64,000 nt of DNA from Catelliglobosispora koreensis DSM 44566. Its GTDB lineage: Bacteria; Actinomycetota; Actinomycetes; Mycobacteriales; Micromonosporaceae. The notes under the pieces are model-generated. The model saw only the letters and a list, made by a program, of their open reading frames with translations. It searched no databases and was not told the DNA's origin. The translations under genes and the position numbers were made by a program. This document shows, one piece after another, positions 1 through 8,475 of the stretch (position 1 is the first letter of the stretch; each line of letters opens with the position of its first letter). Location: NCBI RefSeq assembly GCF_000379685.1, contig NZ_KB903250.1, forward strand, positions 310,624 through 374,623, written 5' to 3'.

Positions 1-1334
1 AGGTGCCGCCCAACACTTCGGTGCTTCAGATCAAGTTCAACGCGACGACAGCGGCCGAAGCCCAGGCGGGCGCTCGCGCTTTCGCCGAGTCGTATTTGCA
101 CAATCGCGAAGAGAACGCCAAAGCGACACTGACGGGCCAGATCGAGTCACTGAAGGGCAAGCTCGCGGAGCTCACTAGCGAGTTGACGAAGATCAATACC
201 CAGCTCGCGACCGCTCGCAGTGGCTCGTCGGCATACGCCACTTTGGACAGCCAGCGGGACATGACGGTCGGGCAGATCAATCAGCTCACCGGGAAGATCA
301 ATGGCTTGACGACGGAGACTGTCAGCGGTGGTGTGATCATCCGGGACGCTCGCCTGCCCGGAAAGCCGGTCAAGCCCAACACTCCCGTCAACGTCGCCGC
401 GGGAGCCGTCCTCGGGCTGCTCGTGGGCTTCGCGACGGCCGGTCTTCGGGAACGGTTCGACCGTCGCGTGCGCGGCCGCACCGACGTGACGAACCGTTGC
501 GGCATCCCGGTGCTGGGCCAGATCACGGACAAGGCGGTCCCGCAAGACGATGTGTTCGCGCCGTTCTCAGGTGGCGGAAGAGCGTTCAACCGTCTGCGCA
601 ACGAGGTCGTCGCCGCGATGCAGCCCGGCGAGCAGGTCGTTGTGGTCACCGGCGCGAGCCGGGGCGCGGCGGCCACCAGCGTCGCGGCAAACCTCGCGGC
701 CGCCCTGGCCCGCACCGGCACCAACGTGGTGCTCATTGGCGCCCACGCCCCGGACTCGCTCATCGACCCGGCCCCACTCGCCCGGCTCATGGGCGTCTCC
801 CCCGCGCCGGGACTGTCCGATGTGCTCGCGGGACGGGCCAACCTCAGTGAGGTCACGCAGCGGGCGGCCCGCAATCCCACATTGCGCGTGATCACCGCCG
901 GCGCCACTGGCAGCGCGGCCGGGCTGCTGCAGTCTCAGGCACTGCGCGAGATGGTGGATACGTTGCGTGGCAACGCTGAATATCTCGTCATTGAGGCACC
1001 GTCCACGTCGACCGGTGCCGATGCCCAGTCGCTGGCCAGCCTCGCCGACGCGGCTATCCTCGCGGTCGAGGTCCGGCGGACCCGCCGCCCCGAGGTCAGT
1101 GACGCGGCCGAACAGTTGCGCCGAGTCGGCACGCCACTGCTCGGAGCGGTGATCATGCCCCGGATCGCGCCGCGCAAACAGCCGGCTCTCGAAGCGGCCG
1201 AGCCAACCGTGGTCATGCCTCCGCCCGGCCCAGAACTCAACGGTCATGACGACCTGCCGCAGGACCAGACGGAGATGCTGTCCACTCTGGACCCAGAAAC
1301 GCTCGCGGCCCTGGATCAAGCCACCGGCCGATGA
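1..1334 (+). CDS. Wzz/BY-kinase-like polysaccharide chain-length protein, 5' end outside window
   Basis: The reading frame is open to the left edge, so the N-terminus and probably the first membrane segment are missing; the visible part is 443 codons. It has a coiled coil (about residues 35-75), the Pro-rich juxtamembrane signature LPGKPVKPNTP, one membrane segment (about 130-147), then a cytoplasmic Rossmann/ParA-like domain. Wzz proteins set polymer length in Wzy-dependent export and are often fused to a bacterial tyrosine kinase. Here the P-loop position reads VTGASRGAAATS, without the GxGK[ST] lysine, the Walker B segment is EYLVIEAPS without Asp, and the tail has no Tyr cluster. I therefore read the kinase domain as inactive. 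The stop overlaps the next start (ATGA), suggesting translational coupling. Confidence 0.8.
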   Translation, partial: VPPNTSVLQIKFNATTAAEAQAGARAFAESYLHNREENAKATLTGQIESLKGKLAELTSELTKINTQLATARSGSSAYATLDSQRDMTVGQINQLTGKINGLTTETVSGGVIIRDARLPGKPVKPNTPVNVAAGAVLGLLVGFATAGLRERFDRRVRGRTDVTNRCGIPVLGQITDKAVPQDDVFAPFSGGGRAFNRLRNEVVAAMQPGEQVVVVTGASRGAAATSVAANLAAALARTGTNVVLIGAHAPDSLIDPAPLARLMGVSPAPGLSDVLAGRANLSEVTQRAARNPTLRVITAGATGSAAGLLQSQALREMVDTLRGNAEYLVIEAPSTSTGADAQSLASLADAAILAVEVRRTRRPEVSDAAEQLRRVGTPLLGAVIMPRIAPRKQPALEAAEPTVVMPPPGPELNGHDDLPQDQTEMLSTLDPETLAALDQATGR

Positions 1335-2683
1335 TCGCGCTGCTCGGCTTCTATCCCCTGTGGTGGCTGCTCGGCCTAGGGGTGCTGATCTTCCCCATCG
1401 CGGCGGTGCTGATGGCGATTTCGCTTTACCGTCAGCACCGCCGATGGCGCGTCACGGGCGAAGACCCGGTCCGCATGCCGCCAGGGTTTGTGCTCTGGCT
1501 TCTTTTTTGCCTCGTCGTGGTGGCCGGGATCGCGGCGCTCAACGCGGAGCCAGACGGCGCCGTCGCGGGTGGCTTCAGCGACCGCATCATCGGCGTGACC
1601 TACCGGCTCGTGCAGTACGCCTCGCTCACAGTGCTTCTGATCTATGCGGGCAGCCAGCCGTTGCGCCGGCTCAGCCAGCGCCGCCTCGTCCTGCTGCTCG
1701 CGTGGCTGTTCGTCGTGACCGTCGTGGGTGGACTGCTCGGCACCTTCGCCGGTCACCTGGAGATGACGTCCCCGGTGGAAATGCTGTTGCCCAAGAGCTG
1801 GACCGGAAAGGGATTCATCAAATCCCTCGTCCACCCGTACGCCGCACAGCTGCACGAAATCGTCGGCGACCCGTTGCCACGCCCGGCCGCGCCCTGGGGC
1901 TACACCAACACCTGGGGCAACAACTACTGCCTGCTCATGGGCTGGTTCGTCGTCGCCCTGTGGAAATACACGAACAGACCACTCATCCGCGCGGGCGGAG
2001 CAGCCGTGCTCGTGCTGTCGCTCATCCCGGTCGTGCACTCGCTCAACCGTGGTTTGTGGATTGGCATAGGCGCGGCTGCTCTGTTCCTCGGCGTGCGCCA
2101 GGCACTGGCCGGCAAGGCCCGCCCGTTGATCGTGGCGGTGGCCGCGAGCGGCGTCCTCGCCTTCGGCACGGCCGCCTCCCCGCTTGGCGACGTGATCGAG
2201 AAGCGCCTGGACAACGGAAAGTCCAATGGCGTGCGCATGTTCCTGACCGAGCGGGCATTAGCCGGGATGCAAGAGTCCCCTGTGCTCGGCTTCGGCACGA
2301 CACGCAACACCATGGGCGGACGGCAGTCGATCACGGTCGGGGAGAGTGAGGGCTGCGAACGCTGCGGCAACTTCACCATCGGCGGCAACGGTCAGCTCTG
2401 GCAACTGCTCTTCGCCCACGGGCTCGCGGGCACGCTGGCCTACTTCGGTTTCTTCGGTTACGGGCTGTGGCGCTTCCGCCGTGACCGCTCCGCGATCGGA
2501 CTGGCCGCCTCATGCGCGATAGCTGGCTCTTTCGTGGCCGCCCTCTGGTACAACTCGCTGGTCACGCCCCTGGCCTTCACGTTTGCAGCCTATGTGCTGC
2601 TTTGGCGCAACAACATGACCGATGTCGCCGTTGAACCCACGGTCAGCACAAAAACTTCTTCAGCGGAGGCAGGGCACGCATGA
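1331..2683 (+). CDS. O-antigen ligase/polymerase (Wzy-like) membrane protein
   Basis: A 450-residue, strongly hydrophobic protein with about ten predicted membrane segments and a long central loop (about residues 150-200, including a Trp/Tyr/Asn-rich WGYTNTWGNNYCL patch). This layout fits the O-antigen ligase/polymerase superfamily, which joins repeat units on a lipid carrier at the outer face of the membrane. It starts by ATGA overlap with the Wzz-like gene and lies in the same operon as a flippase and sulfotransferases, which supports a polymerase role. Ligase and polymerase cannot be told apart by eye; sequence conservation in this family is low. Confidence 0.75.
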   Translation: MIALLGFYPLWWLLGLGVLIFPIAAVLMAISLYRQHRRWRVTGEDPVRMPPGFVLWLLFCLVVVAGIAALNAEPDGAVAGGFSDRIIGVTYRLVQYASLTVLLIYAGSQPLRRLSQRRLVLLLAWLFVVTVVGGLLGTFAGHLEMTSPVEMLLPKSWTGKGFIKSLVHPYAAQLHEIVGDPLPRPAAPWGYTNTWGNNYCLLMGWFVVALWKYTNRPLIRAGGAAVLVLSLIPVVHSLNRGLWIGIGAAALFLGVRQALAGKARPLIVAVAASGVLAFGTAASPLGDVIEKRLDNGKSNGVRMFLTERALAGMQESPVLGFGTTRNTMGGRQSITVGESEGCERCGNFTIGGNGQLWQLLFAHGLAGTLAYFGFFGYGLWRFRRDRSAIGLAASCAIAGSFVAALWYNSLVTPLAFTFAAYVLLWRNNMTDVAVEPTVSTKTSSAEAGHA

Positions 2684-2715
2684 GCGAGCAACAAAGTAAC
2701 GCGGTGCCAGCGTGA
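2680..2715 (+). CDS. Possible 11-codon coupling ORF
   Basis: An ATG overlaps the stop of the Wzy-like gene (ATGA) and opens an 11-residue frame (MSEQQSNAVPA) whose TGA overlaps the GTG start of the next gene (GTGA). It may simply carry ribosomes across the 28-base gap between the two larger genes. It could also be chance; there is no other evidence for a peptide function. Confidence 0.25.
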   Translation: MSEQQSNAVPA

Positions 2716-3926
2716 GCCTCAAGACCGCTCCCGCACAGCTGACCGCGGGTGACGCGGAGCTGCGCGGGCAATATTTGCGGGAGGTGCTGGCCCTGCTCTA
2801 TCCCACGAGTCCGGCCGGCACGACCGGGCAGGCCTCGACCGAATATCTCGTCATCCCGGACGCGCGCCGTCCGAAGCTTCTCGTTCCGATGGGCTCACGC
2901 CGGGTCGCCATCGCCGCCGTGCGCCGCTTCACTGAACCGCAGAGCCGCATGGCCCGGCTCAAGCGCGACGCCGTGGTGCTGGCCTTGCGCTCGGGCACGT
3001 GGCCTGCTTTGTTGCGGGACCGGGTCCGGTGCTCGAGCGCGGACAGCATCGACACCTATTTGAAGTCCGCCATCGGCCAGGACCTGCGCGTCAGCGTCCA
3101 CATTGGACCTGCCCGCGCCAACCGCAAGCCCGTATTACAGCTCCTCAACGCCACCGGCGACACACTCGGCTTCGCCAAACTGGGCACGGGTCCGCTCACG
3201 AGACGGCTTGTGCGCTCGGAAACCGCTGCGCTGCAAGCACTTTCGCATGTTAAGCTCAGCCGGGTCACGGTGCCCACGGTGTTGCATGCCGGGCAGTGGC
3301 ACGGTCACCAGGTTCTTGTGCAGTCACCGCTGCCGATCTGGCTGCCCCGGATTCCGTTGACCAGCTCGCGGTTGCAGCAAGCCATGCTGGAGATCGCCGG
3401 AGCCTGTGGACACACTCAGGGCTGGCTCGCGACGAGTGCTTACTGGGCGGAGTTGCGCTCCCGGCTAAGCCAGGTCACGGATCAAGAAGACGGCGCCGCG
3501 CTAAACACCGCCGCGCGGCGCCTCGTCGAGCACTGCTCCGATCTGGGGCTGCGCTATGGCGCCTGGCACGGCGACTGGGCCCCGTGGAACATGGCCAGCA
3601 CGCCCGACGCACTGCTCGTCTGGGACTGGGAACGGTTCACCCCGGGCGTGCCACTGGGCTTTGACGCTCTGCACCACGATCTGCAATGGCGTCTGCAATC
3701 GGGCGTTGACCCACGCGAAGCGGTGGAGCAGACGATCCGCAACGCGGGCGGGTTGCTCTCACCGTTTGAGGTCGTTCCGGACAGCGCTGAAATCACGGCA
3801 CTGCTTTATCTTGTTGACCTCGCGGCCCGTTATCTGGCCGACCGGCAGGCTGAAGCCGGTGCGCGCCTTGGCGTTTTGGGCACGTGGCTGCTGCCGGTGC
3901 TCGTCGAGCGAGTAGGACGGCTGTAA
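2712..3926 (+). CDS. APH/choline-kinase-like phosphotransferase of the polysaccharide operon
   Basis: A 404-residue protein whose C-terminal half carries the aminoglycoside-phosphotransferase/choline-kinase signature: HGDWAPWN near residue 286 (catalytic Asp in HGD) and the metal-binding DWE near 305. The N-terminal 150 residues are family-specific and I do not recognise them. The position between polymerase and sulfotransferase suggests it phosphorylates a sugar or polymer precursor rather than an antibiotic; this is inference. The GTG start is chosen because it overlaps the upstream mini-ORF stop and because upstream codons run into the previous gene. Confidence 0.65.
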   Translation: MSLKTAPAQLTAGDAELRGQYLREVLALLYPTSPAGTTGQASTEYLVIPDARRPKLLVPMGSRRVAIAAVRRFTEPQSRMARLKRDAVVLALRSGTWPALLRDRVRCSSADSIDTYLKSAIGQDLRVSVHIGPARANRKPVLQLLNATGDTLGFAKLGTGPLTRRLVRSETAALQALSHVKLSRVTVPTVLHAGQWHGHQVLVQSPLPIWLPRIPLTSSRLQQAMLEIAGACGHTQGWLATSAYWAELRSRLSQVTDQEDGAALNTAARRLVEHCSDLGLRYGAWHGDWAPWNMASTPDALLVWDWERFTPGVPLGFDALHHDLQWRLQSGVDPREAVEQTIRNAGGLLSPFEVVPDSAEITALLYLVDLAARYLADRQAEAGARLGVLGTWLLPVLVERVGRL

Positions 3927-3927
3927 G

Positions 3928-4794
3928 GTGAACGGATTGCCTCCGGCGGTGATTAACGCCGTCCACTTTGGATCGCGGTCGGTTGGCCGGCTCACGGCTC
4001 CGGCCCGCATGCTGCCGTCGTTTCTCATCTGCGGCGGGCAGCGCTGCGGGACGACGTCGCTCTACCGGGCGCTCGCGGCACATCCGCTCGTGCTCAAAGC
4101 GGTGCTGCACAAGGGTGTGCACTACTTCGACACGAACTATCACCACGGAATGAACTGGTATCAAGGGCATTTCCCGCTGCGGATGACCGCCACGCGGGCC
4201 GAGAAGGAATATGGGCTGCCCGCTCAAACGTTCGAGTCGAGCCCTTACTACCTTTACCATCCGCACGCGCCCGCCCGGATCGCCCGTGATCTGCCCGGTG
4301 CCAAAGCGGTGGTGCTCGTGCGGGATCCGGTCGAGCGGGCGTATTCACAGCACGCGCACGAAGTCGCCCGTGGTTTCGAGACGGAACAGGACTTCGCGAC
4401 CGCCCTTCAGCTTGAGCCGGTGCGGATGCGGGGGCAGATCGAACGCCTTATGGCCGATCCGCTCGCGTATTCGTTCTCGCATCAGCATCACGCCTACCGG
4501 GCTCGTGGGGAGTACGCGTCTTATTTGGAGACGATGGCCGAGCACTTGGGCCGCGAGAACATCCTCGTGCTGGAAAGCGAGCTGTTCTTCGCTGACCCGA
4601 AACCGGCCTACGACACGGTGCTCAACTTCCTTGGGCTGCCACACCTCGGGTACCCGGAATTCGAGCAGCACAACGCCCGGCCCCGCGTGAGCAAGCTGGA
4701 CCCACAGCTGCGCGCGGATCTCACCGCCCACTTCGCCGAGCACGATCTGGCCCTAGAGCAATGGTTACTGCGCACTCCCGTTTGGCGCGCATGA
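3928..4794 (+). CDS. PAPS-dependent sulfotransferase
   Basis: A 288-residue protein with the 5'-phosphosulfate-binding loop LICGGQRCGTTSL near residues 31-43 and the 3'-phosphate-binding strand VVLVRDPVERAYSQ about 95 residues later. These are the two hallmark motifs of sulfotransferases that move sulfate from PAPS to a carbohydrate hydroxyl. The single-domain length is normal. It begins one base after the stop of the kinase-like gene and ends in an ATGA overlap with the flippase gene, so it belongs to the operon. The natural acceptor is presumably the polysaccharide repeat unit or its terminal sugar. Confidence 0.85.
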   Translation: MNGLPPAVINAVHFGSRSVGRLTAPARMLPSFLICGGQRCGTTSLYRALAAHPLVLKAVLHKGVHYFDTNYHHGMNWYQGHFPLRMTATRAEKEYGLPAQTFESSPYYLYHPHAPARIARDLPGAKAVVLVRDPVERAYSQHAHEVARGFETEQDFATALQLEPVRMRGQIERLMADPLAYSFSHQHHAYRARGEYASYLETMAEHLGRENILVLESELFFADPKPAYDTVLNFLGLPHLGYPEFEQHNARPRVSKLDPQLRADLTAHFAEHDLALEQWLLRTPVWRA

Positions 4795-6275
4795 CCGCTG
4801 ATTCACTGAAATCCACCCGGCTTCCGGCGCAACGCGACGAGGCCAAGGCCGGGCTGGTCGGCGCTGCCCGGGGTGGCTTGGCCAATCTCGTGGGCGCCGT
4901 CATCGCCGCCGTCGCCGGAGTGGGCGTGACGTGGCTCGTGGCGCGCAGTCTCGGGCCGGAGCAGGCAGGCTCGTTCTTCGCGGCGACGTCAGCTTTTGTG
5001 TTAGCGGGAAGCATCGCCCGGCTGGGCACCTCCACCGCGCTCGTGTACTGGCCCGCACGCCTTCGCGCACAAGGACATCCCGAACTGATCCGCGCCTGCC
5101 TGCGCGCTGGGCTCGTTCCCGTTGCCGCGCTGAGCATCGTGCTGGCGATCGTCTTGTGGTTCGCCGCGCCACACTATTTCCCGCATTATCAAGCGCCGCT
5201 TCGGGTGCTGGCCGTCTTTCTGCCCCTGGCCGCCTTGGCCGAGGCCCTTCTGGCAACCACCAGGGGGTACCGGATGATGCGCCCGACCGTGGTCCTAGAC
5301 AAGATCTCGCGGTCCGGCGGGCAGTTGCTCGGCATCGGATTGCTTGCCCTGTTCGGCTTCACCGCGTCGGTCGCCGAGTGGGCGTTCGCGTGGGCGCTGC
5401 CCTATGTGTTCATCTTCATCGCCGCGGCCGTGCTCGTGGGGCGCAAGGTGCCGCGGACCGGCCCTTCGCACGGCATGGCTGGCGAGTTCTGGCGCTTCAC
5501 GGCACCGCGCGCGATCGCCAGTGGCGCCCAGACCGCCCTGCAACGCGTCGACGTCATGCTGGTGGCCGCATTGGCGGGGCTCGTCCCCGCGGCCGCTTAC
5601 GCGGTCGCGGGCCGCTTCATCGTCGTCGGCCAGCTTGCCAACGGTGCCATTTCCCAAGCGGTGCAACCACGGCTGGCCGAATCACTGTCCATTGGCGACA
5701 GAGCGACCGCGCGCGGGCTCTATCAGACAGCGACCGCGTGGCTCGTGCTCATCTCGTGGCCACTGCACTTGCTCGTGCTGAACTACGCCGGGTTCTACCT
5801 GAAGTTCTTTGGTCCCGCTTACGTTTCGGCCGTGCCCGCCGTGCGCATCCTCGCCCTCGGCATGCTGATCGGCACCGGGTGCGGCATGGTGGACATCGTG
5901 CTTTCCATGGCAGGGCGCACGACGTGGAATCTCATGAACGTCCTCATCGCCCTCGGCACGATGATTACGCTCGACGTGCTGCTGATCCCCGCACTCGGCA
6001 TCGTCGGCGCCGCCATCGGGCTGGCCGCGGCGGTTGTCGTGAACAACCTGCTTCCCTTGGCACAGCTGGGCATCTCGCTGCGCCTGCACCCCTTTGGCAA
6101 ACAGACACTCACGGCGATGGCCCTCGCCGGATTCAGTTTTGGTGTCATCCCTGTGCTCACCGGCCCGGCCGGGGCCGGCCTGGGCATCGCGGCCTATGCC
6201 CTCGGGCTGTGGCTGCTTTCCACCCGGCTGGAATTGGCGGTCATTCTTGCTGCGAGGAGGCGGCGTGCGCGCTGA
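4791..6275 (+). CDS. Wzx/MurJ-type polysaccharide flippase
   Basis: A membrane protein of 494 residues from the chosen start, with about 12-14 hydrophobic segments and the beginning typical of polysaccharide exporters (GLVGAARGGLANLVGAVIAAVAGVGV). These MOP-superfamily proteins flip lipid-linked repeat units to the outer face of the membrane. The ATG at 4791 forms an ATGA overlap with the sulfotransferase stop. An in-frame ATG at 4761 would add ten residues but reaches deep into the upstream gene. With the Wzy- and Wzz-like genes it completes a Wzx/Wzy export set. Confidence 0.82.
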   Translation: MTADSLKSTRLPAQRDEAKAGLVGAARGGLANLVGAVIAAVAGVGVTWLVARSLGPEQAGSFFAATSAFVLAGSIARLGTSTALVYWPARLRAQGHPELIRACLRAGLVPVAALSIVLAIVLWFAAPHYFPHYQAPLRVLAVFLPLAALAEALLATTRGYRMMRPTVVLDKISRSGGQLLGIGLLALFGFTASVAEWAFAWALPYVFIFIAAAVLVGRKVPRTGPSHGMAGEFWRFTAPRAIASGAQTALQRVDVMLVAALAGLVPAAAYAVAGRFIVVGQLANGAISQAVQPRLAESLSIGDRATARGLYQTATAWLVLISWPLHLLVLNYAGFYLKFFGPAYVSAVPAVRILALGMLIGTGCGMVDIVLSMAGRTTWNLMNVLIALGTMITLDVLLIPALGIVGAAIGLAAAVVVNNLLPLAQLGISLRLHPFGKQTLTAMALAGFSFGVIPVLTGPAGAGLGIAAYALGLWLLSTRLELAVILAARRRRAR

Positions 6276-7014
6276 CTACACGGAGATCTTCCAGGACGAG
6301 GCAACTGTCGAGAAGTACGAACATGTCGTCTTCGCGCCTGACAGCTATTCCTCGGCGATCAGCAAGCGGCAGCGCCATTACTTGCGCAGCCTCGTCAAGC
6401 GGGCCTTCCCCTACCGGCGGCCGGTTCAGCATGACTTCGCCTGCGGAACCGGCCGGGCGATCAGGCTGCTGCACGGTCTAGTGCGCGGTGCGCACGGCTA
6501 TGACACATCGGCCCAGATGCTCGCCAAGGCCTCCGAGATCGGTGCCTACGCTGAGCTGCATCACATTTCCGCCGTGGGAGACGTGCCCGAGCCGCAGCCA
6601 GCCGACTCCCCCGTGCTAGTAACCATCTTCCGGCTGCTGCTCAATGTGGACGAAGAAGTCCGTGATCGGGCCGTGGCGTTTAGCGCCAAGGCCTTGCGCA
6701 ACTATGACGCGGGCTTGCTCATCGTGGAGAACCATGGCAACCGGCAATCGCTTCGGCACCTGAGGCACCACCGTCATCAGGAGTCGCCGTGGTTCGCCGA
6801 GCTGGACCACACCGAGATCGCCGAACTCCTGGACCGGCACGGGTTCACCGTCGTCGAGCGCCGCGGCTTCGCCTTGTTCAGCCGCGGCTGGTACGGCAGG
6901 CGCTGGCTGCGTCCCTTCGCGACGTTCCTCGACGACGTGGCCGCCCGCACCTCGTGGTTCAGCCGCTGGTCCGTCAACGTCCTCTACGTCGCCCGCCGCA
7001 CCCGTGTGGAATAG
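6265..7014 (+). CDS. Class I SAM-dependent methyltransferase
   Basis: A 249-residue protein. The nucleotide-binding glycine motif reads HDFACGTGRAIRLL, close to the canonical DxGCGTG, and is followed by GYDTSAQML (acidic loop after strand beta2). These features mark a Rossmann-fold SAM methyltransferase. The GTG at 6265 is preceded by GAGGAGG at good distance and overlaps the end of the flippase gene; longer in-frame starts are unlikely. In this operon it probably O-methylates a sugar of the polymer or its lipid-linked precursor, though the substrate cannot be read from sequence. Confidence 0.75.
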   Translation: MRADYTEIFQDEATVEKYEHVVFAPDSYSSAISKRQRHYLRSLVKRAFPYRRPVQHDFACGTGRAIRLLHGLVRGAHGYDTSAQMLAKASEIGAYAELHHISAVGDVPEPQPADSPVLVTIFRLLLNVDEEVRDRAVAFSAKALRNYDAGLLIVENHGNRQSLRHLRHHRHQESPWFAELDHTEIAELLDRHGFTVVERRGFALFSRGWYGRRWLRPFATFLDDVAARTSWFSRWSVNVLYVARRTRVE

Positions 7015-8119
7015 CCGCCTTCGCCAGGGCCGTGCATCCGCCCGGCATGCCTTCACCACCATCGCGCGTGCCATGGCGTGCCGGCCGACAGGTTCGTGGG
7101 TGAACCGGCGCTTGGTGGTCAGGGAACCTCTCCGCGGCACCACTGCCATCACGCGCGCGTGGTTTGCCTTCGCTGTTGCTGGTTTGGCCGCGAGCGCAGC
7201 CGGGTGTGACTCGGCGCGGCCGGTATTTCAGGAGCCGATCGCGGTCGCGACGGCGACGCCGGCCGTGACGGGACCGGTGAAAGCGCCCACGCACGGGGCC
7301 TGGTTTGGCGCGTGGGTGAAGCCGGACAGCTACTCCCAGCCTGGCCGCTACGACGCGATCACCAGGTTTGAGGAGCAACTCGGGCGGCCGCTGGACATCG
7401 TCAACACCTATCGACGGCTGCATGAGGACATCGCGACCGAGTCGGATCTGGCCTTTCTGCGCGACGGCAAGACCTTGATGATCAGCTGGGCTGGATCGTC
7501 CAGTGTGGACATTCTCAGTGGCGCGATCGATGACGAGATCCGGCGGCACGCCAGGCAGGTCAAGAGCCTGCGCCAGCCGGTGCTGTTGCGGCTGCGCTGG
7601 GAGATGGACCGGCCCAACCTCGCCGCCTCGGTCGGCTCGCCCGAGTCCTATCAGGAGAGTTGGCGTTACGTCCGGCGGATCTTCGCTGAGGAGAAGGCAC
7701 GCAACGTCTCGTGGGTTTTTTGCCCCACCGCCGAAGGGTTCGCCTCGGGGCACGCTGCCGCCTTCTACCCAGGCGATGATCAGGTCGACTGGACTTGTGT
7801 TGATGTATACGCCGGCTCTGACCTAGTACCCATGAAGGAATTGCTGGAGCCCTATCTGCGGTGGGGCGCGCAACGGCCTAGGCCCATGATGGTTGGCGAA
7901 TATGGGGTTAGCCGGGCATGGCCATCATCGCAGCGCGCGGCTTGGCTGACCGCCGCGGCCGATGTCTTCCGGGCCAATCCGCAAATCAAAGCGGTGCTCT
8001 ACTTCGAATCCGATCCTGAGGACCGCACCGAGCACGGAGTGTTTTCCGTGAGCGATGACCCTGAGGTGCTTGAGGCGTTTCGCGACACAGCCCGTGACCC
8101 CTGGTTCCACGCGCGGTAA
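7004..8119 (+). CDS. GH26-like glycoside hydrolase, probable lipoprotein
   Basis: The protein has a hydrophobic export segment ending in LAASAAGC, a plausible if imperfect lipobox, followed by a mature domain of about 300 residues. Two candidate catalytic glutamates sit in RLRWEMD (E200) and VGEYG (E299), spaced about 100 residues apart as in GH26 beta-mannanases and related clan-A enzymes. It probably trims or releases the polymer outside the membrane. The start is uncertain: GTG at 7004 overlaps the methyltransferase gene, but ATG 7073, GTG 7100 or GTG 7115 would give a more normal signal peptide. Confidence 0.65.
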   Translation: MWNSRLRQGRASARHAFTTIARAMACRPTGSWVNRRLVVREPLRGTTAITRAWFAFAVAGLAASAAGCDSARPVFQEPIAVATATPAVTGPVKAPTHGAWFGAWVKPDSYSQPGRYDAITRFEEQLGRPLDIVNTYRRLHEDIATESDLAFLRDGKTLMISWAGSSSVDILSGAIDDEIRRHARQVKSLRQPVLLRLRWEMDRPNLAASVGSPESYQESWRYVRRIFAEEKARNVSWVFCPTAEGFASGHAAAFYPGDDQVDWTCVDVYAGSDLVPMKELLEPYLRWGAQRPRPMMVGEYGVSRAWPSSQRAAWLTAAADVFRANPQIKAVLYFESDPEDRTEHGVFSVSDDPEVLEAFRDTARDPWFHAR

Positions 8120-8156
8120 GGCGTTTGCGTTACGACGCACAGGGTATGGGGGTGCC

Positions 8157-8474
8157 ATGGCAGAAGAACATGCGCTCATCGCCTCCGTAACCGAAGGAAT
8201 GGACGTCGTTGACAGTGACGGCGAGGCCGTTGGTTCCGTCGTGCTCGTCAAGATGAGCGACCCCGACGGGCTGGCCGACCCTGACGCGCACGATGGCGAA
8301 CCAGCCGTGGAGCCAGAAGAGGTGACGCCGCTGATCCGCTCCGGCTACATCAAGATCGCGCACACGGATCTGCTCGGCAGCGATAAATACGCCTCCGCCG
8401 ATGAGATTGGCGATCTCAACAACGACACCGTCATCTTGACCGTGCCGACGAGCCAACTGGTGGTGGCGAGCTAG
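8157..8474 (+). CDS. Small acidic PRC-barrel-like protein
   Basis: A 105-residue acidic protein: EHALIASVTEGMDVVDSDGEAVGSVV at the start, then an Asp/Glu/Pro-rich middle and a second beta-rich part ending DTVILTVPTSQL. The MDVVDSDGEAVGSV segment looks like a PRC-barrel or DUF2171-type beta domain, which in bacteria often binds other proteins. The ATG at 8157 begins where the conserved-looking sequence begins. It follows the GH26-like gene by 37 bases. No specific function can be given. Confidence 0.6.
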   Translation: MAEEHALIASVTEGMDVVDSDGEAVGSVVLVKMSDPDGLADPDAHDGEPAVEPEEVTPLIRSGYIKIAHTDLLGSDKYASADEIGDLNNDTVILTVPTSQLVVAS

Positions 8475-8475
8475 G

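Noticed and set aside
1246-2349. Arg/Pro-rich open frame overlapping the Wzy-like gene
   Set aside because: Composition is typical of an out-of-frame read of GC-rich DNA; the true gene has clear membrane segments and an ATGA start.
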